Shown: positions 24,150-31,696 of the stretch, piece after piece | How the letters are laid out: each line of letters starts with the position of its first letter | Position numbering within the stretch: position 1 is the stretch's first letter | Source of the DNA: JANXMY01 sp965246745 | GTDB lineage: Bacteria > Armatimonadota > Armatimonadia > Armatimonadales > Capsulimonadaceae | NCBI GenBank assembly: GCA_965246745.1 | Contig: OZ251980.1 | Coordinates: forward strand, 1,798,001-1,862,000 | Length of the DNA stretch: 64,000 bases | Direction: 5' to 3' | Made by a program: the position numbers and the translations under genes | The notes under the pieces: generated by a model | The model's database searches: none | What the model saw: only the letters and a program-made list of their open reading frames with translations | Told to the model about the DNA's origin: nothing

Positions 24150-25571
24150 TTATTCGCTCGCTTTAGGACTGACGGCGGCTAAATCGTGACCGGCCGAGTC
24201 GGTCGCGATGATGTCCCACTCATTGCCGTAGCGGCGCAGAGTATACGAGACATACAGCGTCTTGGATGCGCCGAGGCCGTCCGTGCCGGACGCGTCCGCC
24301 TCCGCCTGGTCAAATGGAACCGTGCCGTTGGTGTCCGCGCCGTTGTCGCCCGGCGCACGGTAGACATGGACGCCGAACGCGGTCACGTCGCCGTTTTTCG
24401 CTTTCCGCAGGCGCGTGAACTGAAACGAAACCGTGTTCAATCGGTCCAAAGCGTCCCGCGTGATCTGCGAAAAATCACTCGACGCAATCGAGTACGAATA
24501 CTTGCCGCTGAGAAAGACGCTGACCCGTGTTTCGGGGTCGCGCAGGTGCTTTCGGATCAATTCAATGTCGCTGTCGGTCCACGCATGAGCGATGTCGGCA
24601 AACGCCGCCTGGTACGAGTTTGCAGGGTACGCATGCTGCAAGGCCGCTTTCGCCCGCGCTCCGCCGGCCTGCAAGTCGTCAATGCGCTCGGGAGCGGCGA
24701 CATAATAATTGTTCTGGTTGTACGTTGTTTGGTACACCGGCGCGTAAAACGGCACGGGCGGGGCCGCGTAGTCCGGCAGGGAATTGTTGGTGACAATCAC
24801 CACGCTCGGGCTGTAAATATACTGCGGGCCGCCGTACTGCGAATACACCGAGCGGTAGGTATGCCGCCATCCGCTGCCGCCGTCCGAGCAGTAGCCGCCG
24901 TAGTAGTAGCCGCCCAAAAGCGCCGGCCCCCCGCCGCCGGTCATCGGAGCCTGCCCGCCGCCAAAGCCGTTCGCGGGTCCGACCGGCGGAACCGGATTGC
25001 GGAAAAACCCGTTCGCCGGGCCGACCGGGGGAAGAGACGGGACGCCGTAAGAGCCGCCGTTGTAATTGCCGCCGCCGGTCGGGTAATACGGCCCGTACGG
25101 CAGGGTCACGACCGGCCCGCGCCCGTCGTACCAGCCGCCGCTGTTCGCATCGTTGCTGTAAGTGTTGGTATTGCCGGAATTATTGCCCCCGTTGCGCTGC
25201 CAGCCCGGTGCCGGGCCGGACGACTGCATGGATACGATGGGAGGCCGCCGGAAGCCATACGGCAGGGAAGGCGGCGGGGCGGAAGAATACACCTGCACCG
25301 GCGGCGCGGGGCGCATCTGCGGCACCGGGCCGCCGCGCTCCATCGCGCCCGAGCGCATCGGAAACGACTGCTGGACGGGAAAAGACGGCTGGATGGGAGC
25401 CGAGGCGGGCTGCACCGGGGCGGCCTGCGGGACCGGCTGCCCCTGCACCACCGCGCCGGGCCGCCGAAACCCGCCGACAAGCTGCGCCGCCGCCGCCGAC
25501 GGCCAGGCCGACAGCGCGGCGAGAATTCCGGCGGAGAAGGCAAAACAAAGCAAAGGGCAAGAATTTTTCAT
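24150..25571 (-). CDS. Secreted Gly/Pro-rich protein with a C-terminal alpha/beta domain
   Basis: A 473-residue exported protein with signal peptide (about 1-29), then some 250 residues of low-complexity Pro, Gly, Tyr and Asn-rich sequence. The C-terminal 170 residues form a folded-looking domain containing ANSYQAAFADIAHAWTDSD, RVSVFLSGKYSYSI and TLYVSYTLRRYGNEWDIIA. No family is recognised with confidence; the pattern is like a small binding domain after a flexible wall-associated stretch. GGAAAG precedes the ATG by 11 bases. The last codons (KASE) come from a short tandem repeat, GCTTTATTCGCTC. Confidence 0.65.
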   Translation of the reverse strand: MKNSCPLLCFAFSAGILAALSAWPSAAAAQLVGGFRRPGAVVQGQPVPQAAPVQPASAPIQPSFPVQQSFPMRSGAMERGGPVPQMRPAPPVQVYSSAPPPSLPYGFRRPPIVSMQSSGPAPGWQRNGGNNSGNTNTYSNDANSGGWYDGRGPVVTLPYGPYYPTGGGNYNGGSYGVPSLPPVGPANGFFRNPVPPVGPANGFGGGQAPMTGGGGPALLGGYYYGGYCSDGGSGWRHTYRSVYSQYGGPQYIYSPSVVIVTNNSLPDYAAPPVPFYAPVYQTTYNQNNYYVAAPERIDDLQAGGARAKAALQHAYPANSYQAAFADIAHAWTDSDIELIRKHLRDPETRVSVFLSGKYSYSIASSDFSQITRDALDRLNTVSFQFTRLRKAKNGDVTAFGVHVYRAPGDNGADTNGTVPFDQAEADASGTDGLGASKTLYVSYTLRRYGNEWDIIATDSAGHDLAAVSPKASE

Positions 25572-25778
25572 GGCGCACATTCTTTCCGTCGGTTAAAAGA
25601 TCAGTTCAAAGACAAACGCAGTCTTTAGTTTTAACGACGGCGGGCCGCGCTTTGTTCCATTGAAGACATGCCGCCAGGCAAAAAAAACCGTGTCGCGAAG
25701 GAACCATGTCGTAAACGACACGGTATTGACCAGCGCTCTTTCCGTGTCGCCGACCAGTGAGCTTCGATTTGAGGGTTG
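25572..25778. other. Intergenic stretch with palindromic operator-like sequence
   Basis: No gene is recognised. The stretch holds CCATGTCGTAAACGACACGG at 25704-25723, an imperfect palindrome that recurs at the truncated DUF1016 gene (62720-62739). CGTGTCGCG and CGTGTCGCC repeats lie on either side. Confidence 0.5.
25704..25723. repeat. 20-bp palindrome shared with position 62720
   Basis: CCATGTCGTAAACGACACGG is identical at both sites, and the similarity continues as TATTGA on the right side (with one extra C at the second site). It is palindromic apart from one position on each side. Confidence 0.8.
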
Positions 25779-25940
25779 TCATAGCCGCTGCTCCCCCAGC
25801 AGGCGCGAGTCCAGCTCTTCCGAGATCGCTTCGGCCAGCGGGGCATAGAGACACACGGTGCGCTCGTACAGCGCGAGCAGCTCGGCCAGCGAGAGGCGGC
25901 GCAGCAGGCGGCCCAGGACGGCAGGGTCACACAGAAGCAT
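25779..25940 (-). CDS. Possible 53-residue protein at the end of the DUF1361 operon
   Basis: A short frame starting MLLCDPAVLGRLLRRLSLAE and ending EELDSRLLGEQRL, with a regular Leu pattern that reads like a real helical protein. Its ATG at 25940 overlaps the DUF1361 stop by 14 bases. The frame is open further upstream but that part lies inside the DUF1361 gene. No family is recognised. Confidence 0.5.
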   Translation of the reverse strand: MLLCDPAVLGRLLRRLSLAELLALYERTVCLYAPLAEAISEELDSRLLGEQRL

Positions 25941-26631
25941 GAGGCGAATCTTTCTCCAGGAAGTCTTCCCGCAGGCCGGCAGAGCCGGCGCGGCGGCGGG
26001 ACAAGCGCCACGCCAGGCCGTCCATCCAAACATCGAACGCAGCGTAAAACAGCCACAAAACGCCGCCGAACACAAGCAGAGCGGCCACAAGCGCCGGACG
26101 CTGAACCGTCTGCGCGGCGGTCGCGAGAAGATCGGCCAGGCGGCTGCCGCTGACCAGGTCCCACGAGTTGAACCGGCCCCGCATCAGGCCGAGATAGACG
26201 CCGAGAGCGCACAGCGGAAAAATCAGCGGGCGCAGCACCGCCCCGAGACGCCCGAGGCGCGGGCGGGTCAAGCGGTCCAAAGGCCAGACGGCCAGGAAAA
26301 ACGCCAGCAGGCCCGCGCCGCTGTACAGCAGGTAAAAGCCCGTCACCACAAAAAAGTCCACCCGGCCGTCAGCGCCCGTGTGCGCCTGCGCGTATAACTG
26401 GCTCTTGGTCAGCGTCTCAAAATAATGCCGCCACTCGGTCAATAAATAGCATGAGTTCGGCAGAAAGGCCAGCCAGACCAGCGCCAGCGGCCCCCACAAA
26501 AGCCACTGCACGGTGCCGGTCGCCTGCCGCTCGCGCCGGACGCCCCGCGCGATGGCAAACGCCAGCACGACCGGCACCACAGCCAAAAACAGGTTCCAAA
26601 GAACATTCGGGACAGGACGCAGGAGAGTCAA
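25927..26631 (-). CDS. DUF1361 membrane protein
   Basis: A 234-residue inner-membrane protein with six or seven hydrophobic helices. The family signature WLAFLPNSCYLLTEWRHYF lies near residue 53, and YLGLMRGRFNSWDL is another conserved stretch. The function of DUF1361 is unknown. The start is a TTG at 26631, three bases after the stop of the regulator gene; an in-frame ATG is not available near the N-terminus. It belongs to an operon: six-helix membrane protein, regulator, DUF1361, small protein. Confidence 0.82.
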   Translation of the reverse strand: MTLLRPVPNVLWNLFLAVVPVVLAFAIARGVRRERQATGTVQWLLWGPLALVWLAFLPNSCYLLTEWRHYFETLTKSQLYAQAHTGADGRVDFFVVTGFYLLYSGAGLLAFFLAVWPLDRLTRPRLGRLGAVLRPLIFPLCALGVYLGLMRGRFNSWDLVSGSRLADLLATAAQTVQRPALVAALLVFGGVLWLFYAAFDVWMDGLAWRLSRRRAGSAGLREDFLEKDSPHASV

Positions 26632-26634
26632 TTC

Positions 26635-26988
26635 TTAGCTCTGCCCCGCCGTTTGAACGATGCGCTCGAGCGACGCCAAATACGCATGAAACGCGGCCCG
26701 GCCCGCTTCGGTCGGAGCGTAGGTCGTGTGCGGCTTTTTGCGGACAAACTCTTTGGCGCTGACCACATAGCCCGCTTCTTCCAGCTTGGACAGATGGATA
26801 GACAAATTGCCGTCCGTCACCGACAGCGTTTCTTTCAGAAAGCGGAAGTCGGCGTCGCCCCGCGCCATCAGCGCAGACATGATGCCGAGCCGCACTTTCT
26901 GATGGATCACTTCGTCGAGCGAGTCAAGCGACTCCACCAGCGCCGCATAGCCGGTCGCAGGAGCCATGATGTGTTGAACTGCTGCCAT
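26635..26988 (-). CDS. Winged-helix transcriptional regulator
   Basis: A 117-residue DNA-binding protein with the winged-helix pattern of MarR/ArsR-like regulators: VRLGIMSALMARGDADFRFL, then the recognition-helix region SVTDGNLSIHLSKLEEAGYV and the wing KKPHTTYAPTEAGR. Such proteins commonly sit next to a small membrane protein of the type found immediately upstream, and are usually autoregulatory. It starts six bases after the previous stop. A start at the inner ATG (MAPATGY) is also possible. Confidence 0.85.
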   Translation of the reverse strand: MAAVQHIMAPATGYAALVESLDSLDEVIHQKVRLGIMSALMARGDADFRFLKETLSVTDGNLSIHLSKLEEAGYVVSAKEFVRKKPHTTYAPTEAGRAAFHAYLASLERIVQTAGQS

Positions 26989-26994
26989 GTGCGT

Positions 26995-27615
26995 TTACCA
27001 GCCGTGCTTTCGGCCCATCAGCACCCCGTACACAATATGAAACCCGCCGAAAGTCAGCCCCATCATTGCAAGCTGCCACTGCGCCGGCAAAAGCAGCGTC
27101 ACCGCCCCGGCCAGCACAAACGCCGCCCCGAGATACGACACCGGCCGGACCGAAAACAAGCCCACCGCGCAGATCGCCAGGCCGTAAGTCAGCATCCAGA
27201 TGCCCCACACCACAGCCGCCAAGCCGTGCAGGGCGAAAAACGCCGTCAGCGTCAGCGCCGCGACAAACGCCGGCCCCGCCGCGACCAGAATATGCGCTCC
27301 CAGCGGCGACGCCACCCGCTTGCCGATAGCGCCGGCCCGCCGCTTGTTGCAGGCGAACTCGATCCCGACCGCTAAAGCCAGCTCCAGGAGCCACAGCAGC
27401 CCGAGGCTCGGATACGACGCCGCCAAAGGCTGATGGCTGTCGTGCCGGGCATGCAGCGTGCGCGATGTGACCAGCACGGCGGCAATGGCCGACAGGCCGA
27501 TGAGCACCCCCGACAGGCCCGACAAGGTCGAGTATTTGGTCGAGCGCTCCATTGTCTGCCGGATCACCCGCAGGTTTTCGCGGGCTTCGTCAAGCGGGGC
27601 AAGCAGAGCGGGCAT
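26995..27615 (-). CDS. Multi-helix membrane protein paired with the regulator
   Basis: A 206-residue protein with about five hydrophobic helices after a soluble N-terminal 30 residues. Helical segments include GVLIGLSAIAAVLVTS and LAAVVWGIWMLTYGLAICAV. No clear family name, but proteins of this type often precede a winged-helix regulator as here. AAAGGACC lies about seven bases before the ATG. It is transcribed from the strong promoter at 27673-27701 and heads the four-gene operon ending near 25779. Confidence 0.72.
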   Translation of the reverse strand: MPALLAPLDEARENLRVIRQTMERSTKYSTLSGLSGVLIGLSAIAAVLVTSRTLHARHDSHQPLAASYPSLGLLWLLELALAVGIEFACNKRRAGAIGKRVASPLGAHILVAAGPAFVAALTLTAFFALHGLAAVVWGIWMLTYGLAICAVGLFSVRPVSYLGAAFVLAGAVTLLLPAQWQLAMMGLTFGGFHIVYGVLMGRKHGW

Positions 27616-27672
27616 GGGGCGGGTCCTTTAGGTCTATACTTTACAAAACAAAGTGCTTTACGTCGCGTGTGC

Positions 27673-27701
27673 AGTATAGCACGGACAGGCGGCGTTGTCA
27701 A
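27673..27701 (-). promoter_or_regulatory. Consensus-like sigma-70 promoter for the regulator operon
   Basis: TTGACA (27701-27696) and TATACT (27678-27673) on the minus strand are 17 bases apart. The -35 box begins immediately after the terminator of the previous gene. The leader is about 50 bases. Confidence 0.8.
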
Positions 27702-27705
27702 GCAC

Positions 27706-27740
27706 AAAAAAGCCCGGCGCTTTTGAGCGCCGGGCTTTTT
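27706..27740 (-). terminator. Intrinsic terminator for the molybdopterin oxidoreductase gene
   Basis: AAAAAGCCCGGCGC pairs with GCGCCGGGCTTTTT around a six-base loop, with a T-run on both strands. It lies 10 bases after the oxidoreductase stop codon and directly next to the following promoter. Confidence 0.85.
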
Positions 27741-27750
27741 AGGTGCGGGT

Positions 27751-28749
27751 TCACAGTCCGTCGTAATGCGAATAGCCCCGGCCTTCGTCGCTCCAGTAAT
27801 CTTTCGGCTCGTGGGCGGTGTAGGTGATCTTTGTAATCGCCTTGATGTTTTTCAGGCCCAGCTTCATCGGCACAATCAAGCGCAGCGGTGCGCCGTGCTC
27901 GACCGTCAGCGGCACGAGCTTTTGGTGCGCGTCGTTTTGATGGGTCGCCAAAAGCGCCTGCGGATGCCGGGCCGTCGCCAGATCAATCGAGACGTAGTAC
28001 GGGTCGGGATCGCCGCTGCCGTCCAAATTGACCGACGAGTCCAGCCGCGCCCATTTTGCGCCGGGCATCGGGGGATACGCGGCCAGGAAGTCGGCGAAGC
28101 GCAGGCCGCCCCACCCGGCAATCATGCTCCAGCCTTCCACGCAGACCAACCGCGTCACTTGGTCGTGCCGCCCGCCGTACTGCGTCACCAAATTTTGGAT
28201 GGTCTGCGCCGTGAGCGTCTCGACTTTGCCCGACGCCAACCCCACCACGGTCAGATGCCAGTCGTCAATGTACGCCGGGTCAGGGGTCTGGCCGTCGTAG
28301 TTGTTTCGCAGCTCTGTCGCCGCCTGCGCCAAGTCATACGTCGGCACGGCGCGGGTCGGCGAAAACAGGGCTTCCGCCACATCGTCGTCGAATTTCAGCG
28401 TTCGCTCGAGCAGCCGCGCTTTGCGCGGGGACGTGACCGGCTTCAGGTGCAGCCGGGCGCGGGTGTCGTCGGGCAGCAGCCAGACAAAGCCGAAGGCAGC
28501 CGCCGCCAGCCCTGCGCCGTACAGCAGAAAGTCCCGGCGCGTCTGGCTTCGCAGCGATTTCACGGGAACGCGCACCGGCGCAAGCTCGCGCGGCGCGAGG
28601 GTGTCGGCGATGAGCGGCCCATGAATAGGCACCATCGGCGCGGCCTCGGCCTTGACCAAAGCCGTCGCCTCGGCATCGGGGGCGCTGTCGTCTTTCAGTC
28701 CGGGAAACTCGGTTTGAGGCGCATCGCTCGGTTTTTGTTCGTCTGCCAT
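27751..28749 (-). CDS. Sulfite-oxidase-type molybdopterin oxidoreductase
   Basis: A 332-residue protein of the sulfite oxidase/YedY fold. After an acidic 65-residue N-terminus comes a twin-arginine-like motif, TRRDFLLYGAG, with a hydrophobic stretch, which would export or anchor the protein. The molybdenum-binding Cys is in RLVCVEGWSMIAGWGG, and PLRLIVPMKLGLKNIKAI is the conserved C-terminal part. Family members oxidise sulfite or reduce methionine sulfoxide; which applies here is unknown. The long N-terminal extension before the Tat motif is unusual, and a shorter start is possible. No heme partner (MsrQ-like) is adjacent. Divergent from the dehydrogenase gene. Confidence 0.8.
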   Translation of the reverse strand: MADEQKPSDAPQTEFPGLKDDSAPDAEATALVKAEAAPMVPIHGPLIADTLAPRELAPVRVPVKSLRSQTRRDFLLYGAGLAAAAFGFVWLLPDDTRARLHLKPVTSPRKARLLERTLKFDDDVAEALFSPTRAVPTYDLAQAATELRNNYDGQTPDPAYIDDWHLTVVGLASGKVETLTAQTIQNLVTQYGGRHDQVTRLVCVEGWSMIAGWGGLRFADFLAAYPPMPGAKWARLDSSVNLDGSGDPDPYYVSIDLATARHPQALLATHQNDAHQKLVPLTVEHGAPLRLIVPMKLGLKNIKAITKITYTAHEPKDYWSDEGRGYSHYDGL

Positions 28750-28820
28750 GTTTTATTTTAACCGGCGGGACGGCGCAAAAGTTCCGTTTCCGCGTGCCGC
28801 TTCTGCGGGCATAACCGCTT

Positions 28821-30224
28821 ATGCCCATCGCAACCATCAACCCGGCCACCGGGGAAACCATCCAAACATTCGCCGCGCTTACCGACGCCGAACTCGAAGC
28901 CAAAATGGCGCGGGCCGCCGCCGTGTTTGAAGACTACCGGAAAACGCCGCTTGCCGAGCGCAGCGCATGGCTGACCCGCGCCGGCGAGATTTTGAGCGGC
29001 GAGAAACAAGCGATTGCCGAGACCATGACGCTGGAGGTGGGGAAAACGCTTTCGGCCTCGGTGGCCGAAGTCGAAAAATGCGCCGTATGCTGCCGCTATT
29101 ATGCCGACAACGCCGAGCGGTTTTTGGCCGATCAGCCGTATGAGGTCGGCGGCGACGCGCGGGCGTTTGTGCGGCCGTTCCCGCTCGGCGTGATTTTAGC
29201 CGTTATGCCCTGGAATTTTCCGCTGTGGCAGGTGGTTCGGTTTGCCGCCCCCGCGCTGATGGCGGGCAATGCGGGTTTACTGAAGCACGCCGAGAACGTG
29301 CCGCAGTGTGCGCGGATTTTGGAAGACGTGTTTCAGCGGGCGGGCTTCCCCGCCGGCGTCTTTCAAGCGCTGTTGATCGAGACGCCGCAAATTCAACGCG
29401 TTCTCGAAGACCCGCGCGTCGCCGCCGTGACCTTGACCGGCTCGGAGCGGGCAGGCCGGGCGGTCGGCGCGGCGGCAGGCGGGGCGCTGAAAAAGACCGT
29501 GCTGGAACTCGGCGGCTCGGACCCGTTTGTGGTCATGCCGAGCGCCGATTTGGACTTATCGGTCCAAGCGGCAGTGTCGGCCCGGACCCTCAACAACGGC
29601 CAGTCGTGCATTGCCGCCAAGCGCTTTATTATTCACGACGCTATCGCGGACGAATGGACCGGGAAGTTTGTCGCGAAATTAGCATCGCTGACGGTCGGCG
29701 ACCCGAGACTGCCGGACACGGACCTCGGGCCGCTGGCGACGCCGGCAATTTTGGAAACGCTGGAGCGCCAAGTCGCGCAAAGCATCGCTGCCGGAGCGAA
29801 GCTGCTGACCGGCGGGCGGCGGATGGACGGCCCCGGCAATTTTTACCTGCCGACGGCGCTGGCAGACATCCCGCGCTCGGCCCCGGCGTACTCCGAGGAG
29901 CTGTTCGGGCCGGTCGCGCTGCTGTTCCGGGTCAAAGACTTGGACGACGCCATCGCTCAGGCCAACGACACGCCTTACGGCCTCGGGTCGAGCGTCTGGA
30001 CTTCCGACCCCGCCGAGCAGGAGCGCTTTATCGCCGGCATTGACGCCGGCATGACTTTTATCAACAGCCTGGTCGCCTCCGACCCGCGCCTGCCGTTCGG
30101 CGGCATCAAGAGGTCGGGCTACGGACGCGAGCTGTCCGAGCACGGCCTGCGCGAATTCGTAAACGTAAAGACGATTGTTCTTAGACAGCCGGCCGGCGAA
30201 ATCAGCCCGGCGGAAACCGAGTAA
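28821..30224 (+). CDS. gabD: Succinate-semialdehyde dehydrogenase-like aldehyde dehydrogenase
   Basis: A 467-residue NAD(P)-dependent aldehyde dehydrogenase. It has PWNFPLWQVVRFAAPALMAG, the glycine-rich LTGSERAGRAV, the catalytic Glu in ELGGSDPF near residue 229 and the catalytic Cys in NNGQSCIAAKR near residue 262. The overall pattern, including INSLVASDPRLPFGGIKRSG, is closest to succinate-semialdehyde dehydrogenases (GabD/Sad type). It would oxidise succinate semialdehyde to succinate, but related aldehydes are possible. No Shine-Dalgarno is visible; CATAAC lies five bases before the ATG, so a leaderless start is conceivable. No GABA transaminase is nearby. Confidence 0.85.
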   Translation: MPIATINPATGETIQTFAALTDAELEAKMARAAAVFEDYRKTPLAERSAWLTRAGEILSGEKQAIAETMTLEVGKTLSASVAEVEKCAVCCRYYADNAERFLADQPYEVGGDARAFVRPFPLGVILAVMPWNFPLWQVVRFAAPALMAGNAGLLKHAENVPQCARILEDVFQRAGFPAGVFQALLIETPQIQRVLEDPRVAAVTLTGSERAGRAVGAAAGGALKKTVLELGGSDPFVVMPSADLDLSVQAAVSARTLNNGQSCIAAKRFIIHDAIADEWTGKFVAKLASLTVGDPRLPDTDLGPLATPAILETLERQVAQSIAAGAKLLTGGRRMDGPGNFYLPTALADIPRSAPAYSEELFGPVALLFRVKDLDDAIAQANDTPYGLGSSVWTSDPAEQERFIAGIDAGMTFINSLVASDPRLPFGGIKRSGYGRELSEHGLREFVNVKTIVLRQPAGEISPAETE

Positions 30225-30282
30225 CCACGACGAACACCCTGGACGCGCATCGGGAAACAGTGCGGACTGCCGCCGGCCCAAG

Positions 30283-30525
30283 CTAGACCGCTTCGGCGAA
30301 CGCCGCGCCTGCCGCCGATTTTCGGGGCGAAAGCACCAAAATCAAGTCGTCTTCGTCTTTGGCGCGAACACGAGTGGCGGTCAAATTGCCGCAGTCGCGG
30401 AGGTAGACGTAAATGGGAGCGGAAACGGCATACGGCCCGAGCAGGGCGGGAAGGTCGTTGAGGCGAATCGGGGCGGACACGGCGGGCAGCGAAAATTCAG
30501 TCGGCAGGACAAATTGAGACGGCAT
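30283..30525 (-). CDS. Hypothetical 80-residue protein
   Basis: Starts MPSQFVLPTEFSLPAVSAPI, with AAAGGA eight bases upstream. It has a beta-rich look, including YVYLRDCGNLTATRVRAKDE, and ends in an Ala-rich tail. No family is recognised. The frame extends 22 codons further upstream, but without a ribosome-binding site. Convergent with the dehydrogenase gene. Confidence 0.55.
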   Translation of the reverse strand: MPSQFVLPTEFSLPAVSAPIRLNDLPALLGPYAVSAPIYVYLRDCGNLTATRVRAKDEDDLILVLSPRKSAAGAAFAEAV

Positions 30526-30722
30526 GACAAAGGTTCCTTTCGCAAAGTGAATGGCTTGGTGTAAACCGACTTTGGTTTCAGGACCCGTCATCAGGTCGTT
30601 CGGCAGTCTACGCTGAACCGCCGGTCTGAGGTGATTTTCGGGACATTTGCCCGAGTTCTTCAGACCTGCACCTACATCTTAACATACATTTGATCAAAAC
30701 GAGCGGCCGCCAAGCGAAAAAT

Positions 30723-31595
30723 TTACGGAGACACGGCGTTTAGGCCCGGCGCAAACGGGACCGGCGGGGCGGCGACCAGCGCGTAAGCCGGCGGGGGGCG
30801 GAACGAAGCCGTGTCCAGCGCCGCTTGGGAGACGGACAGGGCGGCGAAATCGGTTGCCGTTTCACTCGGCAGAGCGTTCGGCAGGGGCGGCGTATGGGTC
30901 ACCGTGATCTGCGCTCCCAGCGGCAGGCCCCGGCGCTTTCCGAGCGCTTCGGCCAGCGGGCCGCCGAACGGCCCCGCGCCGGCGGCGATCAGCTCGGCGG
31001 CCAGCAGCGAGTTTTGCCCGGCAGGCAGCGCCGCCGTGTCCGCCAGCCACAGCCGGCCCGTCACGCTCCACTGCGGCGGCAGGTACGCCGCCCGGCGGCG
31101 GCGGCGGGCGTCCCGCTCCCGCGCTTCCGCGTCGTCGCTCCGGGCCGGAATGCGTCCCGGACGGAGCAGGGTATACGTCACCGCACCGTGGACCGAATAC
31201 TCCTGCGCGGGCAGGCCCGCCAGGGTCTGCGCTCGCCCCGTTTTGCGGACTTCCAATTTCGTCTCGATTTTGATTTCGTCGGCGCTCAGCGAAACTTCGT
31301 CGGCGGGGTCCACGGGAGCCGGCACGGACAGCGAATAACGGCGGCGCTCCGGGTGGACTTCGTACAAAACATTGGCCTTGCCGTCATGGAGCAAAACCGG
31401 CCCGCCGGACTCCAGCCGCGTGTCCGCGCCCCGGCAGCGCAGCGACACGGCGGACACCACCGGCGCGGATGCCCCGGCCCGAACGGTCTGACGGCCCGCC
31501 AGCGTGATGTCGGCCCGCGCGGGCAGTGTCCCGGCGGCAACAAGGCCGCAGACGCCAAGCGTTCCGGCAAAATCAAGCAAAGCGCGTGTTATCAT
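30723..31595 (-). CDS. Exported protein of unknown function
   Basis: A 290-residue protein with a signal peptide (about 1-28, ending PARADIT). The body is beta-rich with ANVLYEVHPERRRYSLSV, TLAGLPAQEYSVHGAV and a charged cluster RERDARRRRRAAYLPPQW. The pattern is loosely like DUF4412-type periplasmic proteins that bind or process lipids, but I cannot assign it. AGGAGG lies seven bases before the ATG. It is divergent from the fliD operon, only 101 bases away. Confidence 0.6.
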   Translation of the reverse strand: MITRALLDFAGTLGVCGLVAAGTLPARADITLAGRQTVRAGASAPVVSAVSLRCRGADTRLESGGPVLLHDGKANVLYEVHPERRRYSLSVPAPVDPADEVSLSADEIKIETKLEVRKTGRAQTLAGLPAQEYSVHGAVTYTLLRPGRIPARSDDAEARERDARRRRRAAYLPPQWSVTGRLWLADTAALPAGQNSLLAAELIAAGAGPFGGPLAEALGKRRGLPLGAQITVTHTPPLPNALPSETATDFAALSVSQAALDTASFRPPPAYALVAAPPVPFAPGLNAVSP

Positions 31596-31641
31596 GCAGA
31601 TGCCTCCTGGGCGGAATACGGGCTTTCGGCGCGGGCCGCGC

Positions 31642-31669
31642 TAAAGAAATCTTTGCCGCCTGCCGACAT
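31642..31669 (+). promoter_or_regulatory. Flagellar sigma-28 (FliA)-type promoter for fliD
   Basis: TAAAGAAA at 31642-31649 and GCCGACAT at 31662-31669 are 12 bases apart, close to the sigma-28 pattern TAAA-N15-GCCGATAA. The expected start is near 31677, giving a 20-base leader with GGAG before the fliD ATG. Confidence 0.5.
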
Positions 31670-31696
31670 TGACGGTATCTTTGGAGACACCCAGAC

